Below are positions 47,084 through 55,359 of a stretch of 64,000 nucleotides of DNA, piece by piece. Positions within the stretch are counted from its first letter, which is position 1. The number at the start of each line of letters is the position of its first letter. The stretch covers positions 20,879-84,878 of the forward strand of contig JAKDPD010000002.1 in NCBI GenBank assembly GCA_030455605.1. Reading direction: 5' to 3'. The position numbers and the translations under genes were made by a program. The DNA comes from Lactobacillus sp. (GTDB lineage Bacteria; Bacillota; Bacilli; Lactobacillales; Lactobacillaceae). The notes beneath the pieces were generated by a model. That model was given only the letters and a program-made list of their open reading frames with translations. It did no database searches and had not been told where the DNA came from.

Positions 47084-48115
47084 ATGTCTTATGGTGAAAA
47101 ACGAATTGTTCGGGTAATCAAAGGACGCCGCCCCCGCGTAGTAGTCATTGGCGGTGGGACTGGATTACCAGTCATTTTAAACGCCCTGAAGGATCAAAAT
47201 GCCGAAATTGCCGCGATTGTAACGGTCTCAGATGATGGCGGTTCATCGGGTGCCATTCGCAATTTTATTAACGTCGTACCACCTGGTGATATTCGGAACG
47301 TCTTGGTCTCACTTAGTGATATGTCGCTAGAAAAGAAGGATATTTTCCAGTATCGATTTGAATCCAACGATTCTTTCTTTGCCGGTCATGCTATTGGCAA
47401 TTTGATTATTGCGGCCTTAAATGAAATGCATGGCAATATTTTTGAGGCAGTCCAAACACTTTCAAAGATGATGCACGTTGACGGCAATGTCTTTCCAGCC
47501 TCGAATGAACCACTCACACTGCATGCCGAATTTGTTGATGGGACGATTGAGCATGGCGAAACTGAAATTACCAGCAAAGATAAACGAATTAAACGTGTCT
47601 GGGTAACGAATACTGAGTCAGGCAAAGAGCCTAATTCGGTCACACCAGTGCTAGCTGCGATTATGCAAGCTGATGCAGTAGTGCTCGGACCGGGGAGCTT
47701 ATTTACTTCGATTTTACCTAACCTGATGATTCCAGAATTAGGTCAGGCGGTTAGAGAAACGTCAGCTGAGGTAATTTATATTTGTAATATTATGACTCAG
47801 CTGGGCGAAACGGATCATTTTACTGATGCGGAACATGTGCGGGTGATTAATGATCATTTAGGTGGTCACTATATTAATACAGCCCTCGTGAATGGTGCCA
47901 AAATTGACATGGCTAAGTTCCATCCTGAAGATTATGATGCTTATTTGGAGCCAGTTCGCAACGACTTCAAGGGGTTACGAGCGCAAGATTGTCGGGTGAT
48001 TACTGCTGATTTTATTGATCAGCATAGTGGGCTGGTGTTCCATGATGGTAAGAAGGTTGCTAAAGAGATTATCAATTTAGCTTTAGCAGCGATGTCATGT
48101 AAGAGGAATAAGTAG
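47084..48115 (+). CDS. yvcK: YvcK family gluconeogenesis factor
   Basis: A 343-aa YvcK/CofD-like protein, binding UDP-sugars and required in Bacillus for growth on gluconeogenic carbon sources and for cell shape. Signature blocks: [13 protein letters not shown] near the N-terminus, [21 protein letters not shown] and [15 protein letters not shown]. It lies 13 bp after rapZ and 5 bp before whiA. Confidence 0.95.
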   Translation: MSYGEKRIVRVIKGRRPRVVVIGGGTGLPVILNALKDQNAEIAAIVTVSDDGGSSGAIRNFINVVPPGDIRNVLVSLSDMSLEKKDIFQYRFESNDSFFAGHAIGNLIIAALNEMHGNIFEAVQTLSKMMHVDGNVFPASNEPLTLHAEFVDGTIEHGETEITSKDKRIKRVWVTNTESGKEPNSVTPVLAAIMQADAVVLGPGSLFTSILPNLMIPELGQAVRETSAEVIYICNIMTQLGETDHFTDAEHVRVINDHLGGHYINTALVNGAKIDMAKFHPEDYDAYLEPVRNDFKGLRAQDCRVITADFIDQHSGLVFHDGKKVAKEIINLALAAMSCKRNK

Positions 48116-48120
48116 CGCAG

Positions 48121-49068
48121 ATGGCAAGTTATGCGAGTGATGTCAAAAAAGAACTCACCTCATTAGAAGTGCATGCTGAGCATGCTAAGGCAGAGTTAGC
48201 GGCCTTTTTACGGATGAACGGGGTGCTAAATTTACATGATCATCAAGTGAGCTTAGACATTATTACTGAAAATCCCGCCATTGCCCGCCGGATTTTTTCA
48301 TTGATTAAGATTGCTTATCAAGCCGAACCCTTATTGATTGTTTCGCGTAAAATGAAGCTGAAGAAAAATAATCAATACCTAGTACGGCTGCGGCAGAATG
48401 TCCATCAAATCTTAGTTGATTTGGAAATATGGAATGCCAGCGTCGGATTTAATACGCGCATTCCCCAAAAAATCATGACCAGTCGCCAGCGGGCGATGTC
48501 ATATCTGCGCGGTGCTTTTTTAGCAGGGGGGAGTGTTAACAACCCAGCTACTAGTCGCTATCATTTGGAAATTTATTCAACGTATGAGGATCATAATCAA
48601 GATTTGGCAACACTGATGAATCAGTATTTTTATCTTAATGCCAAAACCACGCAGCGGCGTCGCGGTTATATCGTCTATCTGAAGGAAGCTGAGAAGATAG
48701 GTGACTTCTTACATGTGGTTGGTGCCCTGAATGCCATGCTGGCGTTCGAAGATTTACGAATTATGCGAGATATGCGTAATTCAGTTAATCGGCTCGTTAA
48801 TTGTGATACTGCTAATTTACGTAAAACGGCTACTGCGGCTGCTAAACAAGTCGATGATATCCAACTCATTGCGCGGGAGCAGGGACTGGATCAGCTGCCT
48901 GAAAAATTGGCACAACTCGCACGCTTTCGTGTGGCCCATCCCGAACTCTCGCTTAAGGAAGTAGCCGACCAGGTGCCAGACGGCCCCATTTCTAAAAGTG
49001 GCATTAATCATCGTTTTAAAAAATTAAAAGAGTTGGCCGATATATATCGGCCTAATCAAAAAGACTAG
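48121..49068 (+). CDS. whiA: DNA-binding protein WhiA
   Basis: A 315-aa WhiA with the LAGLIDADG-like homing endonuclease fold (about 1-210; [15 protein letters not shown]) and a C-terminal helix-turn-helix (about 225-305; [11 protein letters not shown] and [12 protein letters not shown]). In Firmicutes it affects chromosome segregation and division. It closes the rapZ-yvcK-whiA cluster; the stop lies inside the terminator shared with clpP. Confidence 0.95.
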   Translation: MASYASDVKKELTSLEVHAEHAKAELAAFLRMNGVLNLHDHQVSLDIITENPAIARRIFSLIKIAYQAEPLLIVSRKMKLKKNNQYLVRLRQNVHQILVDLEIWNASVGFNTRIPQKIMTSRQRAMSYLRGAFLAGGSVNNPATSRYHLEIYSTYEDHNQDLATLMNQYFYLNAKTTQRRRGYIVYLKEAEKIGDFLHVVGALNAMLAFEDLRIMRDMRNSVNRLVNCDTANLRKTATAAAKQVDDIQLIAREQGLDQLPEKLAQLARFRVAHPELSLKEVADQVPDGPISKSGINHRFKKLKELADIYRPNQKD

Positions 49069-49087
49069 CCTTCAGGCTAGTCTTTTT
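49058..49087. terminator. Bidirectional terminator, whiA / clpP
   Basis: A 13-bp perfect inverted repeat (AAAAAGACTAGCC / GGCTAGTCTTTTT) with a TTCA loop; the whiA stop codon is within the 5' arm. Confidence 0.9.
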
Positions 49088-49107
49088 GCTGTTAATTGTT
49101 GACTGTG

Positions 49108-49692
49108 CTATTTTCTTTTGTTGACTAAGATATCGTCAATTAGGCCATAATCTTTGGCTTCTTGCGCAGTCATATAGTTGTCACGTTCCGTATCTTTTTG
49201 AATTTTGGCGAGTGGCTGACCAGTTGTTTCATGTAAAATCTGGTTAATATCCCGGCGACTCTTTAAGATTTGGGTGGCAGCAATCTGAATATCGGTTTGC
49301 TGACCCTGAGCACCACCTAGTGGTTGGTGAATTAAAACTGTTGAATTTGGCAATGCAAACCGCTTACCCTTGGCACCAACAGTTAGCAGAATGGACGCCA
49401 TGGAAGCGGCCATCCCAATGGCAATCGTTGAAACATCTGACTTGATAAAATTCATCGTATCCATGATAGCTAAGCCAGAAGTGATCACACCACCAGGTGA
49501 GTTAATGTATAATGAAATGTCTTTAGTACTGTCCTGGGCATCTAAGAACAACAATTGGGCAATAATTGAATTGGCCATTTGATCGTTAACTTCACCGCTC
49601 AACATAATAATTCGGTCTTTTAAAAGCCGTGAGTAAATGTCATACGCACGTTCTCCATGAGCAGTTTGCTCAATAACTGTAGGTACAAGCAT
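49108..49692 (-). CDS. clpP: ATP-dependent Clp protease proteolytic subunit
   Basis: A 194-aa ClpP serine peptidase, the barrel that works with Clp ATPases in protein quality control. The N-terminus [10 protein letters not shown] is standard, the catalytic Ser is in GMAASMAS, the His in LIHQP, and the Asp is expected in TERDNYM. GGAGG lies 8 bases before the start. It is convergent with whiA and has its own promoter carrying a CIRCE-like operator, not the more usual CtsR box. Confidence 0.97.
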   Translation of the reverse strand: MLVPTVIEQTAHGERAYDIYSRLLKDRIIMLSGEVNDQMANSIIAQLLFLDAQDSTKDISLYINSPGGVITSGLAIMDTMNFIKSDVSTIAIGMAASMASILLTVGAKGKRFALPNSTVLIHQPLGGAQGQQTDIQIAATQILKSRRDINQILHETTGQPLAKIQKDTERDNYMTAQEAKDYGLIDDILVNKRK

Positions 49693-49713
49693 TGATAAAG
49701 CCTCCTATATTTT

Positions 49714-49740
49714 TTAGCAGTCTAATTAGTACAGTGCTAA
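49714..49740 (-). promoter_or_regulatory. CIRCE-like HrcA operator of clpP
   Basis: On the minus strand it reads TTAGCACTG-N9-GACTGCTAA; the CIRCE consensus is TTAGCACTC-N9-GAGTGCTAA, so each arm has one mismatch and the spacing is exact. The operator covers the expected transcription start, directly behind the -10. Confidence 0.72.
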
Positions 49741-49768
49741 TTATCACACGCTAAAGGAGTGATGTCAA
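49740..49768 (-). promoter_or_regulatory. Sigma-A promoter of clpP
   Basis: On the minus strand, TTGACA (49763-49768) and GATAAT (49740-49745) with a 17-bp spacer. Confidence 0.75.
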
Positions 49769-49863
49769 TTATTCCGTTCAAATGGGCTCCAATCACTGAA
49801 AAATTAGAAAAATTTTGACAGTTCAGTTTGTTTAATTTGTCATTAATTATTATGATAAAGCTA

Positions 49864-49892
49864 TTGATAGCGCTTTTAAAAACGTGTAAAAT
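49864..49892 (+). promoter_or_regulatory. Lactate oxidase promoter with cre-like site
   Basis: TTGATA (49864-49869) and TAAAAT (49887-49892) with a 17-bp spacer. TGATAGCGCTTTTA at 49865-49878 matches the cre consensus TGWNANCGNTNWCA at all but one defined position and covers the -35, a place where CcpA would repress. Confidence 0.6.
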
Positions 49893-49924
49893 AAGGCTGT
49901 TATTTGTAAGATGTGAGGGGTTTA

Positions 49925-51157
49925 ATGATGACTGTATATTTTAAAGGATTTCCACAAAGTGATCGCAACGAAGACTTACAGATGGTCAATGTTGACGAAC
50001 TTGAGGAAAAAGTAAAACAAGTAATGCCTGAAGCTGCGTATTATTATATTGCGAGTGGTGCTGAAAATGAGTGGACTTGGCGGAACAATACGACCGCGTT
50101 TAATCATTTTCAGATTGTGCCACGTGCGTTAGGAAATATCGATCATCCCTCTACGGCAACTAATTTTATGGGTCTAGGTTTACAAACGCCAGTAATGATT
50201 TCGCCAATCGCTTGTCACGGTATAGCACACAAAGATGCTGAAGTAGCTACGGCTTTAGGTGCTAAGGCTACTGGTGCTTTGTTCACATCAAGTACTTATG
50301 CCAACAGGAGTGTTGAGGATATTGTGGCTGCAGCAGGTGATTCACCAAGATTTTTCCAACTTTATCTAGGCAAAGACTGGAAATTTAACGAAATGATCTT
50401 GAAGGCCGTGAAAGCAGCGGGTTATAAAGGTATCCTGCTAACGGTAGATGCACTGGTATCAGGTTATCGTGAAGCTAATTTACGAACCAACTTTACTTAT
50501 CCAGTACCATTAGATTTCTTTACCCGTTATTTGGGTGGTGCCGGCGAAGCCCAAAGTGTGGCACAAATGTATGCTAGTTCTGCGCAAAAGATTGGTCCCG
50601 CTGATATTTTGAAAATAAAAGACATTGCTGGTTTACCCGTTTTTGTTAAGGGTGTCATGAGTGCCGAAGATGCTTACTTGGCACTGGAGAGTGGTGCTGA
50701 CGGTATTGTGGTCACTAACCATGGCGGTCGTGAAGTGGATACGGCACCTGCTACCATTGACATGCTTCCAGAAGTTGCTAAGGCAGTAGCTGGTCGTGTT
50801 CCAATCATCTTTGATTCTGGTGTTCGTCGTGGCTCACACGTCTTTAAGGCTCTGGCATTAGGTGCCGACCTTGTTGGTATTGGTCGTCCTTATCTGTATG
50901 GCTTGGCGTTAGGTGGCCCTAAAGGTGTGGCCTCAGTGATTCGTCAGCTCAACACGGAATTGGAAATTGTGATGCAGTTAACGGGTTGCAAGACAATTGC
51001 TGATATTCGTCGTGCTGATATCCGTCATTTACCTTATACGGCAGATAATCTACCTTCAAATACTGATCCGTCAGTTCGTAAGGCTTATCCGATTACACAA
51101 GAAAATCAAATGCAGGCAGTTGCAACCGATTGTGATTCCGGTGCCTCGGCTCATTAA
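49925..51157 (+). CDS. L-lactate oxidase (FMN-dependent alpha-hydroxyacid oxidase)
   Basis: A 410-aa FMN enzyme that oxidises L-lactate to pyruvate with oxygen, giving H2O2. It has the TIM-barrel family marks: YYYIASGAENEWTW near the N-terminus, ISPIACHGIAH, FQLYLGKDW, the FMN-binding FVKGVMSAEDA (Lys), the catalytic TNHGGREVD (His, Arg), and FDSGVRRGSH. It is about 35 residues longer than typical lactate oxidases because of a C-terminal tail rich in polar residues. ATG 49925 follows GTGAGGGG. Lactate oxidase and not lactate dehydrogenase/NAD-independent type is the best call, by overall similarity. Confidence 0.88.
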   Translation: MMTVYFKGFPQSDRNEDLQMVNVDELEEKVKQVMPEAAYYYIASGAENEWTWRNNTTAFNHFQIVPRALGNIDHPSTATNFMGLGLQTPVMISPIACHGIAHKDAEVATALGAKATGALFTSSTYANRSVEDIVAAAGDSPRFFQLYLGKDWKFNEMILKAVKAAGYKGILLTVDALVSGYREANLRTNFTYPVPLDFFTRYLGGAGEAQSVAQMYASSAQKIGPADILKIKDIAGLPVFVKGVMSAEDAYLALESGADGIVVTNHGGREVDTAPATIDMLPEVAKAVAGRVPIIFDSGVRRGSHVFKALALGADLVGIGRPYLYGLALGGPKGVASVIRQLNTELEIVMQLTGCKTIADIRRADIRHLPYTADNLPSNTDPSVRKAYPITQENQMQAVATDCDSGASAH

Positions 51158-51165
51158 TTAGAAAT

Positions 51166-51198
51166 AAAAAAACGACTTCGATTTGAAGTCGCTTTTTT
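51166..51198. terminator. Bidirectional terminator, lactate oxidase / perR
   Basis: CGACTTC / GAAGTCG stem flanked by A-run and T-run; the last bases touch the stop of the convergent perR gene. Confidence 0.85.
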
Positions 51199-51661
51199 AT
51201 TCGAGTTTCTTAGCAGTATCATGTGCAACTTGCTTTCTTTGACAAACTGGACATAAACCATAAATCTCAACATGTGACCATTGCGAAATATAGCCAGTTT
51301 GTTTTTTTGCTTCAGCTAACATCTGAGTTTCGACGCGGTCGGCATTTGGATATTCAACATCAGCAATTTTGCCACATTTGGCACAAATGATATGAAAATG
51401 AGGATGAGAAAAGTAGTCATAATGCGTTGAATGATCACCATTTTGCAATTCAATCACAACCCCATGTTGTTCCAATAATTTTAAAGTATTATAGATAGTC
51501 GCTAATTTCTTACCGTCGCCATGCAACTGCTGGGCAATTACTTCAACTGTGGGGTGGTTATGATGTGTCATGAGGTAAGCTAAAATGGCGACGCGCGGTC
51601 GGGTTGCTTTTAGCTTAAATTGATGCAAAACCTCAGTGGCTTTAGCGATATAGTCCATCAA
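51197..51661 (-). CDS. perR: Fur-family peroxide regulator PerR
   Basis: A 154-aa Fur-family repressor. The winged helix (about 10-75) has TRPRVAILAYL and LATIYNTLKLL. The regulatory metal ligands of Bacillus PerR are all present: H36, D82, H88, H90 and D101 (Asp, not the Glu of Fur). The structural zinc pairs are CAKC (93-96) and CPVC. The start may be TTG 51661 (SD spacing 9) or ATG 51658. It is convergent with the H2O2-forming lactate oxidase, so a peroxide-response role fits. Ferric or zinc sensing is less likely. Confidence 0.88.
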   Translation of the reverse strand: MMDYIAKATEVLHQFKLKATRPRVAILAYLMTHHNHPTVEVIAQQLHGDGKKLATIYNTLKLLEQHGVVIELQNGDHSTHYDYFSHPHFHIICAKCGKIADVEYPNADRVETQMLAEAKKQTGYISQWSHVEIYGLCPVCQRKQVAHDTAKKLE

Positions 51662-51803
51662 TCAGACATGCTCCTATTTCTAACTAACTAATTTGATTTT
51701 AGCACAAGGAGCCATTAAATACTTATTCTGAAATTGTGCTAAAATGACCCAGTAATAGTTGTCATTAAGAGCGGTTGTAACGGATATTCGTTGGGGGTGC
51801 CAA

Positions 51804-52730
51804 ATGAAACAATTATCGATTGTCGTACCATGCTACAATGAGGCGGTTACCCTGCCTAAGCTGTATCAAGAGTTGCAGCAGCAATGCACGCAATTAGCGG
51901 TGGGGATTGAATATGTGCTAGTGGATGATGGCTCAACTGATACCACCTTGGCCGTGATGAAAACTTTAGCAACGGAAAATACGGCGGTTCATTATCTCTC
52001 ATTTTCGCGTCATTTTGGTAAGGAAGCGGCCCTTTATGCTGGCCTGCAAACCGCAACTGGTGATTATGTGGTGGTTATGGATGCAGATTTACAAGACCCA
52101 CCGGAATTATTGCCACAGATGCTCACCAAATTGCAGTTAGGCGCTTGGGATTGTGTGGCTGCCCGACGGACTGATCGCCGCGGTGAGGGGAAAGTACGGA
52201 GCTTTTTGAGTAACGGCTTTTATCAAGTCATTAATCACGTCTCCAAAACTCAGTTCGTGCCTGGTGTGCGTGATTTTCGCATGATGACACGCCAAATGGT
52301 TGATGCTGTCTTAGCTTTACCGGAATATACCCGCTTTTCTAAAGGAATCTTTAGTTGGGTCGGCTATCGTACCAACTATTTAAGTTACCCTAATCAGCGT
52401 CGCGTAGCCGGTAAGAGCTCGTGGAATATTTGGAATCTTTTTAAATATGCCGCTGACGGTATTTTTGATTTTTCCCAACTGCCCTTAGATTTAGCGGTCT
52501 GGATAGGGCTAGCTAGTTTTGTGATCTCGCTGATTGGGTTATTGTATATTATTTTGCGTTACGTGCTCGTTCCTGCTTCCTCAGTTTCAGGTTGGGCGTC
52601 TACAATTTGTATCATTATGCTATTTGGTGGGGTGCAGCTACTATGTATTGGTATTATCGGCAAATATATTGGTAAAATTTATTTACAAGTTAAGCGTCGT
52701 CCGCTTTATTTAATCAAAGAGCGGCACTAA
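51804..52730 (+). CDS. Polyprenyl-phosphate glycosyltransferase (GT2, GtrB/DPM-like)
   Basis: A 308-aa family 2 glycosyltransferase with a cytoplasmic catalytic domain (about 1-215) and two C-terminal membrane helices (about 232-255 and 265-290). Motifs are VVPCYNE, VDDGSTD, MDADLQDPPE and the later RFSKGIFSWVGYRT. Such enzymes load a sugar onto undecaprenyl phosphate for later transfer to wall polymers. The ATG at 51804 follows GGGGGTG; a longer frame from 51759 lacks family similarity. No flippase or acceptor gene is adjacent. Confidence 0.92.
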   Translation: MKQLSIVVPCYNEAVTLPKLYQELQQQCTQLAVGIEYVLVDDGSTDTTLAVMKTLATENTAVHYLSFSRHFGKEAALYAGLQTATGDYVVVMDADLQDPPELLPQMLTKLQLGAWDCVAARRTDRRGEGKVRSFLSNGFYQVINHVSKTQFVPGVRDFRMMTRQMVDAVLALPEYTRFSKGIFSWVGYRTNYLSYPNQRRVAGKSSWNIWNLFKYAADGIFDFSQLPLDLAVWIGLASFVISLIGLLYIILRYVLVPASSVSGWASTICIIMLFGGVQLLCIGIIGKYIGKIYLQVKRRPLYLIKERH

Positions 52731-52741
52731 TGAAAAATGAA

Positions 52742-52776
52742 AAGGAATTCCTCAAGTAGTAAGGAACTCCTTTTTT
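52742..52776 (+). terminator. Terminator after the glycosyltransferase gene
   Basis: AAGGAATTCCT / AGGAACTCCTT stem followed by a T-run. Confidence 0.7.
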
Positions 52777-52792
52777 GATTGCCTTTTAGAAT

Positions 52793-52820
52793 AAAAAACA
52801 GCAGGTCAATTAAGACCTGC
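52793..52820 (-). terminator. Terminator of tRNA-Arg
   Basis: On the minus strand, a perfect GCAGGTC / GACCTGC stem followed by TGTTTTTT. Confidence 0.8.
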
Positions 52821-52832
52821 CGCTTTTAATAA

Positions 52833-52904
52833 TGGGTCCCCTGGGAGTCGAACCCAGATTTCAAGAACCGGAATCTTACGTGCGATCCATTACACTAAGG
52901 ACCC
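52833..52904 (-). tRNA. tRNA-Arg (anticodon CCG)
   Basis: A full 72-nt cloverleaf on the minus strand: acceptor GGGTCCT / GGGACCC, D arm GTGT/GCAC, anticodon arm TAAGA/TCTTG with loop TTCCGGT (anticodon CCG), and T arm CTGGG/CCCAG with TTCGACT. Discriminator A; the CCA end is not encoded. It has its own promoter and terminator. Confidence 0.95.
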
Positions 52905-52917
52905 ATGCACTTTTTAC

Positions 52918-52946
52918 AGTATAACCAAAAAATGGTAGTAATGCAA
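52918..52946 (-). promoter_or_regulatory. Promoter of tRNA-Arg
   Basis: On the minus strand, TTGCAT (52941-52946) and TATACT (52918-52923) with a 17-bp spacer; the tRNA begins about 13 bp after the -10. Confidence 0.7.
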
Positions 52947-52991
52947 AGAGATTTTGACATTCGCCAAAATAATAAAAAGCGTCTTTTTAAC

Positions 52992-53020
52992 TTGTATTTG
53001 TGAATTCAGATTGATATACT
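52992..53020 (+). promoter_or_regulatory. Promoter of the cggR-gap-pgk-tpi operon
   Basis: TTGTAT (52992-52997) and TATACT (53015-53020) with a 17-bp spacer; expected start near 53027. Confidence 0.65.
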
Positions 53021-53093
53021 AGCAGTGTCGAATGAGAAATAGCGAGGTCTTAACATAATAGATTCTGCGTTTCTCATATATTTTTAGCCATTG

Positions 53094-53134
53094 TGGGACA
53101 CTTTATGACACACCGGTGGACGGATAATGTCCCA
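53094..53134 (+). promoter_or_regulatory. CggR operator
   Basis: Two repeat units, TGGGAC-N6-TGACA and GTGGAC-N6-TGTCC, resemble the Bacillus CggR operator (CGGGAC-N6-TGTC twice). It lies about 65 bp after the expected transcription start and just before the cggR SD, as in Bacillus, where bound CggR blocks elongation. Confidence 0.65.
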
Positions 53135-53151
53135 TGGTAAGGAGAGCTTTC

Positions 53152-54183
53152 ATGGAGTCGGATTTTTCCCTGATTAAAGCCCTAGTGCCTGATGTTCTAA
53201 AAATTCTTCGACAACGCTATCTTATTCTTGAGCAGATCGGTCTGGATGCCCCAGTAGGGCGAAGGACAGTGGCTCAAAAGCTGGGATTATCAGAGCGCAA
53301 TGTCAGAACAGAAACTGAATATCTGACACAGTTAGAATTAATTGAAACGAAACGCTTTGGTATGTTTTTGAGTGATAAGGGCGTACAAGTTTTACAAGAC
53401 GCAGCGCCGGTAATGGATCGTTGGTTTAATGCCGATGCAACCGAAGTTCGCCTCGCCCAAAAGCTGGGGATTGAGCGCACAATTATTATTCCAGGTGATT
53501 GTGATTTGCAGGCGCGCGTTTATGAACAGATGGGTGAACAGCTCAGCTCAGCACTAGATTTATTGTTACCCTTGGGGTATTCAATTATCACGGTGCTTGG
53601 TGGGGTTGCGTTAGCTAAAGGCGCCAAAGCACTGTCGCCGAAGTTAGCGAATAATCGCCGTTTAGAATTTATTCCTGGCCGTGGTGCTTTGGGTGAGAAT
53701 GTTGCTACCCAAAGTAACACGATTGTGCAAGCAATGGCGGCTAGGACGCATGGAACTTATAAAACCTTGTATTTACCAGAGCAAGTCTCGAGTCTCGCGT
53801 ATCGTTCATTGATCCGTGAGCCAGTGATTTCTGATTTACTACAAGATATCTCACAAAGCGATGCCGTGATTCATGGAATTGGGTTGGCTCAAGACATGGC
53901 ACGACGCAGAGGCTATGATTCAATTAAGCTTTCAGAGCTACGTGAGAAGCACGCAGTCACCGAATGTTTTGGGTGTTTTTTCGATGGCGAGGGCAAGATT
54001 GTGGATCGCATTACCCAGGTTGGCTTGCAGTTCGAAAATCTCAACAAAATACCCCGCATATTTGCTTTTGCAGGTGGCCATCAAAAGGCCGTTGCTATTC
54101 AAGCATATATGCCCAATGCACCTCATCAAACCTGGTTGATTACTGATGAAGGTGCCTCAAATGTGATTTTAAGGGGGAAGTAA
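53152..54183 (+). CDS. cggR: Central glycolytic genes regulator CggR
   Basis: A 343-aa SorC-family repressor of the glycolytic operon, released by fructose 1,6-bisphosphate in Bacillus. The N-terminal winged helix (about 1-90) has VGRRTVAQKLGLSERNVRTE, and the sugar-phosphate-binding domain (about 90-343) shows LGGVALAKGA, FIPGRGALGENVATQ, YLPEQVS and FAFAGGHQKA. ATG 53152 follows AAGGAGAG; the frame from 53134 would overlap the operator. It is transcribed with gapA 54 bp later. Confidence 0.95.
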   Translation: MESDFSLIKALVPDVLKILRQRYLILEQIGLDAPVGRRTVAQKLGLSERNVRTETEYLTQLELIETKRFGMFLSDKGVQVLQDAAPVMDRWFNADATEVRLAQKLGIERTIIIPGDCDLQARVYEQMGEQLSSALDLLLPLGYSIITVLGGVALAKGAKALSPKLANNRRLEFIPGRGALGENVATQSNTIVQAMAARTHGTYKTLYLPEQVSSLAYRSLIREPVISDLLQDISQSDAVIHGIGLAQDMARRRGYDSIKLSELREKHAVTECFGCFFDGEGKIVDRITQVGLQFENLNKIPRIFAFAGGHQKAVAIQAYMPNAPHQTWLITDEGASNVILRGK

Positions 54184-54237
54184 AGCTTCTTTTTTAAAAT
54201 AAATGTTGTTTATAGTTCTTAAGGAGGACTTTAGAAT

Positions 54238-55254
54238 ATGACAGTTAAAATTGGTATTAACGGTTTCGGCCGAATTGGTCGTTTAGCTTTCCGTCGTATT
54301 ATGGACTTGGGCGAAAAGTCATCAGATATTGAAGTTGTTGCTATCAACGACTTGACTACTCCAGCACTTTTAGCACACTTACTAAAATATGACTCAACTC
54401 ATGGTACTTTCAACCACGAAGTTTCAGCAACCGAAGATTCAATTGTTGTTGACGGTAAGAAATACCGCGTTTACGCTGAACCACAAGCTCAAAACATTCC
54501 TTGGGTTAAAGAAAATGGCGTTGACTTCGTGCTCGAATGTACTGGCTTTTACACTTCAAAAGCTAAGTCACAAGCTCACCTTGACGCTGGTGCAAAGCGT
54601 GTCTTGATTTCAGCACCTGCTGGCAACGACTTAAAGACAATCGTTTACTCAGTAAACGAAAACACTTTGACTGCTGATGACAAGATTGTTTCAGCTGGTT
54701 CATGTACTACCAACTCATTGGCACCTATGGCTAATGCTTTGAACAAAGAATTTGGTATTGAAGTTGGTACCATGACTACTATTCATGCCTTCACTTCAAC
54801 TCAAATGGTTTTGGATGGCCCAGTTCGTGGTGGTAACCTTCGTGCTGCTCGTACCGCTTCATCAAACATTATCCCTCATTCAACTGGTGCTGCTAAGGCC
54901 ATTGGTCTTGTTATCCCAGAATTGAACGGTAAATTGAATGGTCACGCACAACGTGTTCCAGTTGTTGACGGTTCAGAAACTGAATTAGTTACTATCTTAA
55001 ATAAGAAAGTAACTGCTGACGAAGTTAACGAAGCTATGAAGAAGTACGAAAGTGCCTCATTTGCTTACAACGCTGACTCAATCGTTTCAGGCGATGTTCT
55101 TGGTATGACTGCTGGTTCAATCTTTGACCCAACTCAAACTATGATCACCACTGCTGGTGACAAGCAACTTGTTAAGACTGTTGCTTGGTACGACAACGAA
55201 TACAGCTTCACCTGCCAAATGGTTCGTACTTTGTTGAAGTTTGCTACGCTTTAA
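54238..55254 (+). CDS. gapA: Glyceraldehyde-3-phosphate dehydrogenase
   Basis: A 338-aa GAPDH. The NAD domain opens INGFGRIGR, the catalytic Cys is in [12 protein letters not shown] (near residue 155), and the C-terminal WYDNEYSF is present. Codon use is strongly biased to preferred codons (for example TTC, ACT, GGT), unlike most neighbours, fitting very high expression. AGGAGG lies upstream. A terminator follows before pgk, so gapA may be made in excess over the genes behind it. Confidence 0.98.
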   Translation: MTVKIGINGFGRIGRLAFRRIMDLGEKSSDIEVVAINDLTTPALLAHLLKYDSTHGTFNHEVSATEDSIVVDGKKYRVYAEPQAQNIPWVKENGVDFVLECTGFYTSKAKSQAHLDAGAKRVLISAPAGNDLKTIVYSVNENTLTADDKIVSAGSCTTNSLAPMANALNKEFGIEVGTMTTIHAFTSTQMVLDGPVRGGNLRAARTASSNIIPHSTGAAKAIGLVIPELNGKLNGHAQRVPVVDGSETELVTILNKKVTADEVNEAMKKYESASFAYNADSIVSGDVLGMTAGSIFDPTQTMITTAGDKQLVKTVAWYDNEYSFTCQMVRTLLKFATL

Positions 55255-55285
55255 TTTTAATCTAAGATTATAGCTTAGTTATGAA

Positions 55286-55320
55286 GAGGGCGAAGGGAGA
55301 TCTTCCCTTCGCTCTCTTTT
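55286..55320 (+). terminator. Terminator between gapA and pgk
   Basis: A long near-perfect stem (GAGGGCGAAGGGA / TCCCTTCGCTCTC) ends in TTTT. It lies inside the glycolytic operon, so partial read-through is likely. Confidence 0.8.
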
Positions 55321-55359
55321 GTTTAACCAATAACATGTATTTTATTCGGAGGAAATTCG

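Noticed and set aside
49693..49912. CtsR operator at clpP
   Set aside because: No GGTCAAA heptads are visible; the CIRCE-like repeat explains the symmetry seen.
49741..49924. Possible PerR box (TTAATTATTATGATAA) upstream of lactate oxidase
   Set aside because: It matches the PerR box poorly and the area is simply AT-rich; the cre-like site is the better supported element.
52731..53151. A missed protein gene in the 421-bp gap between the glycosyltransferase and cggR
   Set aside because: The gap is fully used by two terminators, tRNA-Arg with its promoter, the cggR promoter and the operator.
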